From the NCBI GenBank assembly GCA_963772825.1, contig CAVYYX010000006.1, positions 310,001-374,000 of the forward strand: 64,000 nt of DNA, written 5' to 3'. Source of the DNA: Desertimonas sp963772825 (lineage in GTDB: Bacteria; Actinomycetota; Acidimicrobiia; Acidimicrobiales; Ilumatobacteraceae). The position numbers and the translations under genes are program-made. This document shows positions 1 to 8,028 of the stretch, one piece after another. The first letter of the stretch is position 1, and every line of letters starts with the position of its first letter. Below the pieces are notes generated by a model. The model was not told the DNA's origin. It saw only the letters and a list, made by a program, of their open reading frames with translations, and made no database searches.

Positions 1-1199
1 AGGCGCTGCACCTCGGTGCCGAGGTAACAGCGGTTGGCGTCGGTGACCGTGCCGAGCAGCGCCTGGATCGCAGCGAGGTCGGCATCCTGGCCGCCGCCAT
101 TGGCGATGCGGGTGAGGATCTCGGTGAGCTCCATCGAGCCGCGCTTGCACGGTGGGCACTGCCCGCACGACTCGACCGCGAGGAAGCGCGTCAACTCGGC
201 AGCAACGGCGACCATGTCGGCGGTGTCGTCGTAGACCGCGAACCCGGCGGCCCCGAGCCCGCTGCCGAGCGCCTCGAAGGCTTCGTACGTGAGCGGGATG
301 TCGAAGTCGCGGGCCGGCAGAACCGGGTTGGAGACGCCGGAGAACGCCGCCTTCAACTCCCGGTTCGGTTCGGCACCGCCGCACCAGGAGATGACCTCGG
401 CGAGTGAGGTGCCGAGCTCGACCTCGTGGACCCCCGGCACCCGTACGTCGCCGACGATCGTGACGATCACGGTGCCGGCGGAGTCGGGCGTTCCCAACGA
501 GCGATACCACGTGGCACCGCGGGCGAGGACGTGGGCGACCGACGCCAGCGTCTCGACGTTGTTGACGAGGGTCGGGTTGCTCGCCTGGCCGGCACCGGCC
601 GGTGTGCCCGCCTCCCAGCCCATCGTCACGGTGGCGAACAGGCCGTGCTGCCACGGCGGCAGCAAGCGCGGCAGCGGATCACGTCCCTCGATGACCTCGA
701 GCAGCGCCTTCTCCTCGCCGAAGAGGTACTCGTCGGGGCCCTCGACGATCGAGATCGTCAAGTCGCCGAGCAACCCGGTGTCGCCGAGCTCGACGGCCGC
801 CCGGCGCAGGTTGGCGACCTCGCCGCCGAACGAGCGCTTGACACCGATGAACGCCGTCGGAGCGTCGACGCAGAAGGCGGCGATGGCGAGGCCCTCGACG
901 ATCCGATAGGGGTCGAGGCGCATCAGCGTGCGGTCCTTGAACGTCGCCGGCTCGCCTTCCGCTCCGTTGGCGACGGCATAGTGCGTCCCGCCGCCTGCGG
1001 AACGGACCGAACCCCACTTGGCGCCCGCCGGGAAACCGGCGCCGCCGCGACCACGCAGCCCGCTCGCCGTGATCTCCTCGATCGTCGCGTCCGGCCCGAG
1101 AGCCCGGGCGGCGCGCAGCGCCTCTCCCCCGCCGGCGTCGACGTAGTCCTCGATCGTCGTGATCGGCGCCGGTGGGAGCAGCACGCTGACCTTGCCCAT
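1..1199 (-). CDS. nuoF: NuoF-like NADH dehydrogenase flavoprotein subunit (3' end off window)
   Basis: Homologue of the 51-kDa flavoprotein subunit of complex I and NAD-dependent hydrogenases/formate dehydrogenases, which oxidises NADH through FMN and a 4Fe-4S cluster. Visible in order: the NADH-binding loop GLRGRGGAGFPAGAKW, the FMN loop NGAEGEPATFKDR, LFGEEKALLEVIEG, then the cluster motif ESCGQCPPCKRG with the fourth cysteine in NRCYLG. About 400 codons are present and the C-terminus is outside the window. The start is the ATG at 1199. No good Shine-Dalgarno sequence precedes it; an ATG inside the upstream repeat lies 21 nt earlier but is out of frame. Neighbouring Nuo subunits are not visible, so a stand-alone NuoF-type ferredoxin/NAD oxidoreductase is equally possible. 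Confidence 0.88.
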   Translation of the reverse strand, partial: MGKVSVLLPPAPITTIEDYVDAGGGEALRAARALGPDATIEEITASGLRGRGGAGFPAGAKWGSVRSAGGGTHYAVANGAEGEPATFKDRTLMRLDPYRIVEGLAIAAFCVDAPTAFIGVKRSFGGEVANLRRAAVELGDTGLLGDLTISIVEGPDEYLFGEEKALLEVIEGRDPLPRLLPPWQHGLFATVTMGWEAGTPAGAGQASNPTLVNNVETLASVAHVLARGATWYRSLGTPDSAGTVIVTIVGDVRVPGVHEVELGTSLAEVISWCGGAEPNRELKAAFSGVSNPVLPARDFDIPLTYEAFEALGSGLGAAGFAVYDDTADMVAVAAELTRFLAVESCGQCPPCKRGSMELTEILTRIANGGGQDADLAAIQALLGTVTDANRCYLGTEVQR

Positions 1200-1219
1200 C
1201 GGTGTTCGACCGTACCGTT

Positions 1220-1555
1220 CATTGCGTTCCCCGGCCACGCAGGCCGCTGCTGGCCACTCCCTCGCTGGCGCTCGTCGCTCGCATCGGAGGACCTGTCCAC
1301 CCCCGTTCATTGCGTTCCCCGGCCACGCAGGCCGCTGCTGGCCACTCCCTCGCTGGCGCTCGGTCGCTCGCATCGGAGGACGTGTCCACCCCCGTTCATT
1401 GCGTTCCCCGGCCACGCAGGCCGCTGCTGGCCACTCCTCGGCTGGCGCCTCGTCGCTCGCATCGGAGGACCTGTCCACCCCCCTTATTCCCACGCAGCCG
1501 CTGCTGGCCACCCCGCTGGCGCTCGTCGCTCGCACGGAGGACCGTCCACATGCGT
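1220..1555 (-). repeat. Tandem array of dispersed 88-bp repeat (3 good copies plus a degenerate one)
   Basis: Units begin at 1220, 1308 and 1397 (period 88-89 bp), with a decayed fourth from about 1486. Each holds, on the minus strand, the tract GTGGCCGGGGAACGCAATGA next to a GGCC-rich inverted section and a GAGCGACGAGCGCC-like arm. Single copies recur at 9403, 44022, 50998 and 61503. This array fills the gap between the NuoF-like gene and the divergent oxygenase gene. I see no credible gene in it, although chance frames run through it. Confidence 0.9.
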
Positions 1556-1596
1556 TCAGTCACATCGGCGCTCTTTCGTTCGTACGATCGGCGGTG

Positions 1597-2448
1597 ATGG
1601 TGGAAACGAGTGGGCCGACGGCATCGCTGCGCACGGCCCTCGCCGAAGCGGTGCGGTCGCGGGTCGCCGGTTCGTCACCCGACACGACGATCTTCACGGC
1701 ACCGGGACCGCGCTGGTTCCCCGAGGATGCGGCCATCCGCGCCGTTCACGGCGACGCCGCGATGTTCGTCGGTGGCCTGCGCGCCCTCGTCCTGCAGTCC
1801 CTCCATCCGCTGGCGATGGCGGGCGTCGCCGGGCACTCCGGCTATCGCGGAGACCCATGGGGCCGCCTCCAACGAACAAGCCAGTTCCTTGCGGCCACCA
1901 CGTTCGGGTCGGTCGACGTCGCCGAACGCGCCGTCAACCGCGTCAGGACGGTCCACGACAGGGTCGCCGGGACCGCCCCTGACGGCCGGGCTTACCGGGC
2001 GAGCGACCCACACCTGCTGCGCTGGGTCCACGTCGCCGAAGTGGACAGCTTCCTGCGTGCCCACCGTCGCTTCGGTGCCGTTCAACTCACGCCCGAGCAG
2101 TACGACGAGTACGTCGCCGAAGTCGGCTTCGTCTCGGCGCAGCTCGGCGTGCTCGACCCGCCGCAGTCGGTCGCCGAGCTTCGCGAGGCGCTGGCGTCGT
2201 TCCGGCCGGAGCTGGCCGGTACGCGGGAGGCCCGCGACACCGCCCGCTTCCTGCTGTTCAACCCACCGATTCCGCTGCTGGCCCGCCCGGCCTACGGGCT
2301 CCTCGCCACGGCAGCGGTCTCGATGCTGCCGGCGTGGGCGCGCGGCATGCTCCACCTGCCTCCTCCATTGCCGATCGCTGACGACGTTGTCGGCCGCCTC
2401 GCCGGCGAGCTGGCGACGAGGGCGTTCCGCTGGACGCTCGCGTCGTAA
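1597..2448 (+). CDS. Oxygenase MpaB family protein (DUF2236)
   Basis: A 283-residue protein of the MpaB/Lcp/DUF2236 family, which holds haem-dependent oxygenases such as latex-clearing protein and mycophenolic-acid biosynthesis MpaB, plus many uncharacterised actinobacterial members. Family hallmarks are visible: LHPLAMAGVAGHSGYRGDP followed by GRLQRTSQFL and FGS, then LLRWVHVAEVDSFL, with a hydrophobic C-terminal segment near residues 215-250. The ATG at 1597 is chosen; a GTG at 1594 is directly adjacent. The frame stays open upstream through the repeat array, but that part encodes only repeat-derived peptide and is rejected. Substrate cannot be inferred. Confidence 0.85.
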   Translation: MVETSGPTASLRTALAEAVRSRVAGSSPDTTIFTAPGPRWFPEDAAIRAVHGDAAMFVGGLRALVLQSLHPLAMAGVAGHSGYRGDPWGRLQRTSQFLAATTFGSVDVAERAVNRVRTVHDRVAGTAPDGRAYRASDPHLLRWVHVAEVDSFLRAHRRFGAVQLTPEQYDEYVAEVGFVSAQLGVLDPPQSVAELREALASFRPELAGTREARDTARFLLFNPPIPLLARPAYGLLATAAVSMLPAWARGMLHLPPPLPIADDVVGRLAGELATRAFRWTLAS

Positions 2449-2523
2449 GCAATCTGCGGCGCGCCCACGACGGGATCTCACACGCTGGAAACATTGCGGG
2501 AACTGCCGTGAAACGGGCCATCC

Positions 2524-4206
2524 CTACGGTGCCAGTCGTGCAGCTGAACCCCCGCCGACCAGCCCACCTCCACGCAGGTGGCGTGAAAGCCCATCGATCC
2601 CGCCCGCTCTCACGTGTCGAGTGGCGCCGTCACCTCCACAAGGAGCCACCGGGACTGCTGCGCCGGCTCCACCTCGTTCCCCGACGCGATGAAGCGAAAC
2701 GGGAGCGATCCGGGGGCCCCGCCGAAGACTGATCCCCCTCGGTTCGGCGGAGGCCCCCGGCAGGCACGCCCCGACGGACCCCATCGGAGTGCTGAAGCGC
2801 GCCACGGGGGTCCTACGGAACTCGGGAGCGCTCCGGCACTCGGGTGAGGGGGGCGCCCACGTCGGGGAAGCGGCGCAGATCGCCGCTCCGACGAGGGCGA
2901 CGGCGATCGGCCCGACGAGGGCGAGAGCAACGGTCCTACCAGGATCCCACCCGAGGTCGTCTCCGGTCGTCACGACGACCCCGACGGCGCCCGTGCCGAG
3001 GGCGACACCGAGGTTGTCGAACAGCTGCATCGACGCTGTCGCCGCGCCATAACGCTCGGCCGGCGAACAGCGCAGAACGGCTTGAGCATGTGCCGAGTAG
3101 GCCAGCCCCATCCCCAGCCCGGCCACGGCCCAGCCGACGTGGATCACCCAGAACGGCACCACGTCGGGCATCGCCGCCACGGCGACGACGGCGATCCCCG
3201 GGGCGAGCACGAGGTAGCCGGTGCGAACGAAGAATGCCTCACCCGTCCTGACGATCCAGCGCTCCTGCACCCAGGCCCCGGAGGTCCACGCCAGCGTCGC
3301 AGCCGTCACCGCGATGCTGCCGGCGAACGTCGAACGGCTTCGCCCGTCCGTCAGGGCGTGAGGAACGAACGTGTCCGTCCCGAAAAAGGCGAACGTCAAC
3401 AAGCCGCGTGACAGGACCACCGCCGGCAATCCGGCGGCGCCGCGCAACGTGCCGGGCGGCGTCAACCGGCGCAGCGGGCCGAGACCGACGAGAACGCCTC
3501 CGACGATCGCCGGGACGAGCAACCAGCGCGACGCCGTGAACCCGGCGACCACCAATGCCGCCCCGGCGGCGACTCTGACCGCTTCGACGAGTCGGCGACG
3601 CAGGAAGCGTTCGGCACGCTGCTGCTCGGAGCGCAGCGCGGTCAGGCGCATCATCTCGGGCACGATCAGCGACCCGGCGACGGCCACGAACGGCAGCAAT
3701 CCGAGGAACACCCACCGCCACCCGACCCACGACGTGATCCGCTCGGCGAGCGCCGGGCCGACCAGGCCGGGAACGACCCACGCCGTCGAGAGCACGGCGA
3801 ACATCCGCGCCCGCTTCTCGACGCTGTACACCCGACCGATCGCCACGTAGCCGATCGCCGGGACGACCCCGGCGCCGAGGCCTTGGACGAACCGGCCGAC
3901 GACGAGGACCGGCATCGACGGCGCCAGCCCGCCGACCACCAGGCCGATGGCGAAAAGCACGAGCCCGACGACGTACGGACGGCCGGCGCCGTGTCGGTCG
4001 GCTTGCTCGCCGGCGAAGACGATGCCGACCATCGTTCCGAGGAAGAACGCCGTCGACACCCAGCCGTACCACGCGATCCCGCCGAGGTCGTCGGAGATCT
4101 CGGGCAGGATCGTGATCACCGCCAGCGTTTCGAAGGCGACCAGCGTGACCATCGCGACGAGCCCGATGGTCAGCGCACGATGATCGTCGGCGGAGCGGGT
4201 CGTCAT
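2524..4206 (-). CDS. MFS transporter, DHA-type (probable C-terminal frame error)
   Basis: Major facilitator family efflux-type permease. The first ~450 residues give about 12-14 hydrophobic segments with the motifs FAGEQADRHGAGRP (loop 2-3) and GRFVQGLGAG. The start ATG overlaps the upstream gene's TGA by 4 bp (ATGA), so the two are translationally coupled. The frame runs ~110 residues beyond the last membrane segment into an Arg/Gly/Pro-rich tail that overlaps a strong terminator hairpin (2710-2760). One extra C in the C6 tract near 2848 would end the protein at a TAG at 2813-2815, just before that hairpin and at a normal ~460-residue length. I therefore think the true end is about 2813. Confidence 0.85.
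   Translation of the reverse strand: MTTRSADDHRALTIGLVAMVTLVAFETLAVITILPEISDDLGGIAWYGWVSTAFFLGTMVGIVFAGEQADRHGAGRPYVVGLVLFAIGLVVGGLAPSMPVLVVGRFVQGLGAGVVPAIGYVAIGRVYSVEKRARMFAVLSTAWVVPGLVGPALAERITSWVGWRWVFLGLLPFVAVAGSLIVPEMMRLTALRSEQQRAERFLRRRLVEAVRVAAGAALVVAGFTASRWLLVPAIVGGVLVGLGPLRRLTPPGTLRGAAGLPAVVLSRGLLTFAFFGTDTFVPHALTDGRSRSTFAGSIAVTAATLAWTSGAWVQERWIVRTGEAFFVRTGYLVLAPGIAVVAVAAMPDVVPFWVIHVGWAVAGLGMGLAYSAHAQAVLRCSPAERYGAATASMQLFDNLGVALGTGAVGVVVTTGDDLGWDPGRTVALALVGPIAVALVGAAICAASPTWAPPSPECRSAPEFRRTPVARFSTPMGSVGACLPGASAEPRGISLRRGPRIAPVSLHRVGERGGAGAAVPVAPCGGDGATRHVRAGGIDGLSRHLRGGGLVGGGSAARLAP
2710..2760 (-). terminator. Strong GC-rich hairpin, probable terminator
   Basis: Arms at 2710-2726 and 2743-2760 pair over about 16 bp (CCGGGGGCC-type outer stem, CGCCGAA inner stem). 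It sits at the 3' side of the MFS gene on the minus strand, 53 nt past the inferred true stop at 2813. There is no long T-run, as is common in high-G+C bacteria. Confidence 0.65.
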
Positions 4207-4895
4207 AGCGCCTCGAGCACGAACGCGGCGACGATCTCGACGAGGCCGACGGAGACCAGCACGAGGCCGCACGTGAGCGGGCTGATCCCTGCGACCCGTC
4301 CCCAGATCGTGCCGACCGCGACGACGGCGACGGCGACCATCGCTGTGGACACGCGCCACGCGGTGTGCCAGTCGTCGAAGATCAAGAACGGAAGCGCCGC
4401 TGGGAGCAAGGCAGCGATGTTGTACAGCACCGTCACCGCAGCGGTGCGGACGTTGCCATGCCGGATCCGTGGGCGCCGATCCTCGACGCTCGGTGGTTGC
4501 TCGACGATCGCCGCGGCGATTCGGGCGACATCTGCCGGCTCGAGTTCGCTGCCGATCACCTCTTCGATCTGCTGCGCCACGAGGACGGTGGCCTCACGCG
4601 TCGGCAGCGCCCGTATGCGGGCGCGCCACGAGGTCCGGTCACCCGCTTCGTGAAGATCCTCGAGGGCGTTGAGGATCCCGGCGCTCAGACCAGAGGCCAA
4701 CGTCGAGCCGAGCGCGAGCACGAGCAGTAGTCGGACGGGGTGACCGCCGTCTTCGAGTACCACGCCGGCGGTCAGCAAGACGACAAGCGTGATCGTCAGC
4801 CCGGACGTCACTTCGGTCAGCACCTCGACCCGGTCGAGCGCCCCCCACAGGCGGGCGAACCATGTCTTGCGTTCGGGGCCAACGATTGCGTGCAT
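4203..4895 (-). CDS. Uncharacterised integral membrane protein
   Basis: A 230-residue protein with two hydrophobic segments in the N-terminal third (about residues 30-75), a soluble middle section (about 85-145) rich in Glu/Ala/Arg, and three further hydrophobic segments near residues 150-230. The overall shape (two helices, cytosolic loop, three helices) recalls small VIT/CCC1-like or DUF-type membrane proteins, but I recognise no diagnostic motif. Its TGA overlaps the ATG of the MFS transporter by 4 bp, so the two form an operon. The gene is divergent from a second MFS gene starting about 100 bp away. Confidence 0.7.
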   Translation of the reverse strand: MHAIVGPERKTWFARLWGALDRVEVLTEVTSGLTITLVVLLTAGVVLEDGGHPVRLLLVLALGSTLASGLSAGILNALEDLHEAGDRTSWRARIRALPTREATVLVAQQIEEVIGSELEPADVARIAAAIVEQPPSVEDRRPRIRHGNVRTAAVTVLYNIAALLPAALPFLIFDDWHTAWRVSTAMVAVAVVAVGTIWGRVAGISPLTCGLVLVSVGLVEIVAAFVLEAL

Positions 4896-4994
4896 CGTAA
4901 GGAGTGGTTACCCAATGCCACGGAATCGGGGGGCCGTGCGATTCCGGCTACGGCGGCGAAGCGCCGCCTGACTACCGTCGACGGGATCGACGAC

Positions 4995-6272
4995 GTGGAT
5001 CGGGCGGCCCTCCAGCGGCATGTGCTCCGCGTCCTGACGGGTGGGCAGATCGTCGGCGCCGCAGCGCTCGGTGCAGCCGTCACGGTCGGGGCATTCGTCG
5101 TTCAGGACATCCTCGGCGACGACACGCCGTTGGGTGGCATCGCCACCGCGACCGTGACCACCGGAACCGCCGTGATGGCCCAACTGCTCTCGCGCCTGAT
5201 GTGGCACCGCGGCAGGCGGCCGGGCCTGCAACTCGGGTATGGGCTCGCCGCGGTCGGCGGTGTGATCGCCGCCGTCGGAGCCGAGCGCGAGCTGCTCGCC
5301 GTGTTCGTCGCCGGGCTGTTCCTGTTCGGCAGCGGGCAGGCGTCCAACCTGCTCGCCCGCTACGCCGCCACCGACCTCGCCGATCCGGAGCACCGCGGCA
5401 GGGCGATGAGCCACGTGGTGTTCGCGTCGACGTTCGGGGCAGTCTTCGGACCGCTGCTCATCGCCCCAGCGCAGAGCGCCGGCGAGGACTGGTTCGGCTT
5501 CGGCCGCTACACCGGGCCGTGGCTGTTCAGCGCCGTGTGCTTCGCCCTGGCGATGGTCAACACGGCGGTGCGGTTGCGGCCCGACCCGCTGGTCGTCGCC
5601 GGTGGTGGAGCGCGAGCCTCGGGTGCGGCGAGCCCGCCGATCCGTCACGCCCTGCGGGTGATCGGCGCCGCGCCACGCGCCCGGCTGGCCCTCGCCTCGA
5701 TGGCCGTGTCGCAAGCGGCGATGGTCGCCGTGATGACGATGACCCCGGTGCACATGAAGTTGCACGGCCACGAGACGCTGAGTCCGTACGTGATCTCTGC
5801 GCACATCGGGGGGATGTTCGCCTTCAGCCCGCTGGTCGGGCGGTACGTCGACCGGCGCGGCTCGCTGCCCGCCGTCCAAGCCGGGGCGGCGATCCTCGTG
5901 GCGGCGACGTTGCTGGCGTCGGCGGCGGGCCTCACCGAGTGGCTACTGTTCCCCGCCCTCTGGGCGCTCGGGCTGGGCTGGAACTTCGGACTGCTCGGTG
6001 GCTCGGCCCTGCTCATCGAGTCGGTCGTTCCGGGCGAGCGCGTCGCCGTCCAGGGAACGTCCGACTTGACGATGAGCCTGTGCGGAGCCGTGGCCGGCTT
6101 CTCGTCAGGGTTCATCCGCCGCGCCGTCGGCTACCACGTGCTCGCCGACCTCGCCGCGGCCGCTGCCCTCGGGCTGTTCATCGCCGCCTACGTGTCGGCG
6201 CGCCGTACCGCACCTCCCAGTCGTCCGACCGCGGTACCGGAGCCGGCGGCCGCCGGAGTCAGTTTGGATTGA
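4995..6272 (+). CDS. MFS transporter
   Basis: A 425-residue permease with about 12 hydrophobic segments. Features include the loop 2-3 region LMWHRGRRPG, LFGSGQASNLLARYAATDL in helix 4-5, and the second-half loop GRYVDRRGSLPAVQAG. The GTG at 4995 is preferred because the first membrane segment begins about 20 residues later; the frame stays open upstream to 4740, but that part lies antisense to the divergent membrane-protein gene. This type of YfmO/TetA-like exporter is usually a drug or metabolite exporter; substrate unknown. It is followed by a convergent ABC transporter operon ending at 6301. Confidence 0.8.
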   Translation: MDRAALQRHVLRVLTGGQIVGAAALGAAVTVGAFVVQDILGDDTPLGGIATATVTTGTAVMAQLLSRLMWHRGRRPGLQLGYGLAAVGGVIAAVGAERELLAVFVAGLFLFGSGQASNLLARYAATDLADPEHRGRAMSHVVFASTFGAVFGPLLIAPAQSAGEDWFGFGRYTGPWLFSAVCFALAMVNTAVRLRPDPLVVAGGGARASGAASPPIRHALRVIGAAPRARLALASMAVSQAAMVAVMTMTPVHMKLHGHETLSPYVISAHIGGMFAFSPLVGRYVDRRGSLPAVQAGAAILVAATLLASAAGLTEWLLFPALWALGLGWNFGLLGGSALLIESVVPGERVAVQGTSDLTMSLCGAVAGFSSGFIRRAVGYHVLADLAAAAALGLFIAAYVSARRTAPPSRPTAVPEPAAAGVSLD

Positions 6273-6300
6273 GAGGACGCGCCAGCGTCGGACCTCGCGG

Positions 6301-7104
6301 TTACTTCACGGCGCCTTCCACCATGCCGCGGATGAAGTGTCGCTGAAGGAAGATGTACACGGCGACGACAGGAACGGCCACGAGCGCCGCGCCGGCGGCC
6401 AACAGGGCGGTGCCCGAGGTGTAGCGACCCTGGAAGAACGCCAGGCCGAGCGGGGCGGTCCGCAGCTCCTCGCTCGTGGCCATCACCAATGGAATCAGGA
6501 ACTCGTTCCAGGTCCACATGAACACGAGCACGACCATCGTGGTGATCGCCGGCCGCCCCATCGGCACCAGCACGCTCCACAAGGTGCGCCAGTGACCCGC
6601 GCCGTCGAGCCGCGCCGCTTCGACCACCTCCCGCGAGCTGGTGCGGAAGTAGGCGCGCATCCAGAACGTGCCGAACGCCGTCGATTGCGCCACCTGAGGC
6701 ATGACGATGGCGACGAGCGAGTCGGTGAGGCCGAGTGACCGCAGGTCGAAGTACAGCGGGACCACGAGCGCCTCGGCGGGGATCATGATGCCGAGCAGCA
6801 TCACGTAGAAGATGACCTCCGAGCCCGGGAAGCTCATCGTGCCGAACGCGTAGCCGGCGAGAATCGAGAGGGTCGTCGCCAACCCCACCACGAGGGCGGC
6901 GACGACGACGCTGGTGCGCATGTACGAGCTGAAGTGGCCCTCGTCCCACGCGGCAGCGAAGTTGGAGACGTGCAGCCCGCCGGAGTCGCCGATCTGGTCG
7001 GGCTGCAGCGCCGTGCGCAGGATCAGCGCCACCGGGTAGAGCGCGACCGCCGCGAACAGGGCGAGGATCGCGTAGTTGAACAGACGCTCGGGCCGGGAGA
7101 TCAT
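6301..7104 (-). CDS. Carbohydrate ABC transporter permease, MalG type
   Basis: Inner-membrane permease of a CUT1-family sugar importer: 267 residues, six predicted helices, and the ATPase-docking EAA loop EAARLDGAGHWRTLWSVLVP. The ATG at 7104 overlaps the TGA of the MalF-type partner by 4 bp. It is the last gene of the operon solute-binding protein - MalF - MalG. No ATPase gene lies nearby, which is normal for CUT1 systems sharing an MsmK-type ATPase. The locus (GH4, sulfatase, kinase) suggests an oligosaccharide or glycoside substrate. Confidence 0.92.
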   Translation of the reverse strand: MISRPERLFNYAILALFAAVALYPVALILRTALQPDQIGDSGGLHVSNFAAAWDEGHFSSYMRTSVVVAALVVGLATTLSILAGYAFGTMSFPGSEVIFYVMLLGIMIPAEALVVPLYFDLRSLGLTDSLVAIVMPQVAQSTAFGTFWMRAYFRTSSREVVEAARLDGAGHWRTLWSVLVPMGRPAITTMVVLVFMWTWNEFLIPLVMATSEELRTAPLGLAFFQGRYTSGTALLAAGAALVAVPVVAVYIFLQRHFIRGMVEGAVK

Positions 7105-8003
7105 CGCGACTCCCGGGAGCCGCCGATGCGATTGATCGCCAGGGTGACGACGAAGACGATGGCGGTGAGCACCAGCGCCAGAGCGGCGGCCGTGCCGACC
7201 CGGCCGAGTTGGAAGGCATGGCGGAACACCTGGTACGACGGCACGGTGGTCTCCGTCCCGGGGCCGCCGCTGGTCATCACGTAGACGAGGTCGAACGTCT
7301 TGAGGGCGGCGATGACCGTGAGCGTGAGGGCGACGGCCACCTCGCCCCGAATGGCGGGCAACGTGATGGCGAAGAACTCGCGCACCGGCCCGGCGCCGTC
7401 GAGGCGAGCCGCTTCGTACAGCTCGCGCGGGATCTTGGTCATGCCGGCCAGGGCGAGCACGAAGCACAGCCCGGTGCTCACCCAGGTCCCGACGAGACCC
7501 ACCGACGGCAGCGCCCAGGTGTAGTCGCCGAGCCACGGCCGGGCGAAGCGGTCGAGCCCGACGAGCCGCAGCAGCGAGTTGAGCGACCCGTCGGGCTGGT
7601 AGATCTGCCTCCAGGCGATGGCGACGACGACCATCGGCACGACCTGTGGCAGGAAGATCAGGACGCGGAAGACACCGAGCCCACGCATCCGCCGGGCCCT
7701 CATCATCGTGGCGGCGATCAGCGTCCCGAGCACAACCGGGATGACGGCGTAGAAGACGATGAGCACCAAGGCGTGGGCGAACGCGCCGCGCAGCTCGGGG
7801 TCGGTGAACACCTCGCGGTAGTTCGCCAACCCAACCCACACCTTGTCGCCGAGGCCGTCCCACTCGTACAGCGACAGCGACACGCTGCGGCAGAGCGGCA
7901 CGCCGATGAAGGCGACGAAGACGACGACTGCGGGGAGGATGTAGAGGTAGCCGAGCTTGCGCGGCTCGCCGGGAGGCGCGCGCCGCCTCCCGGTCTCGGT
8001 CAT
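7101..8003 (-). CDS. Carbohydrate ABC transporter permease, MalF type
   Basis: A 300-residue partner permease. An N-terminal cytosolic stretch is followed by a first helix (YILPAVVVFVAFIGVPL) and five more, with the EAA loop EAARLDGAGPVREFFAITLP. The ATG at 8003 has GGAGG four bases upstream on the minus strand, which decides the start over an earlier in-frame codon. The solute-binding gene ends 25 bp upstream; the MalG partner overlaps downstream. Confidence 0.92.
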   Translation of the reverse strand: MTETGRRRAPPGEPRKLGYLYILPAVVVFVAFIGVPLCRSVSLSLYEWDGLGDKVWVGLANYREVFTDPELRGAFAHALVLIVFYAVIPVVLGTLIAATMMRARRMRGLGVFRVLIFLPQVVPMVVVAIAWRQIYQPDGSLNSLLRLVGLDRFARPWLGDYTWALPSVGLVGTWVSTGLCFVLALAGMTKIPRELYEAARLDGAGPVREFFAITLPAIRGEVAVALTLTVIAALKTFDLVYVMTSGGPGTETTVPSYQVFRHAFQLGRVGTAAALALVLTAIVFVVTLAINRIGGSRESR

Positions 8004-8028
8004 CAACCTCCGTTCCAGCGGACGGCAG

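Noticed and set aside
1220..1555. CRISPR array
   Set aside because: Units of 88-89 bp are almost wholly identical with no short repeat plus unique spacer pattern, and no cas genes are present.
1202..1594. Open frames across the repeat array on both strands that would fuse to the oxygenase or NuoF genes
   Set aside because: They translate the repeat unit itself (recurrent Pro/Arg/His-rich peptide) and the real domain starts after it.
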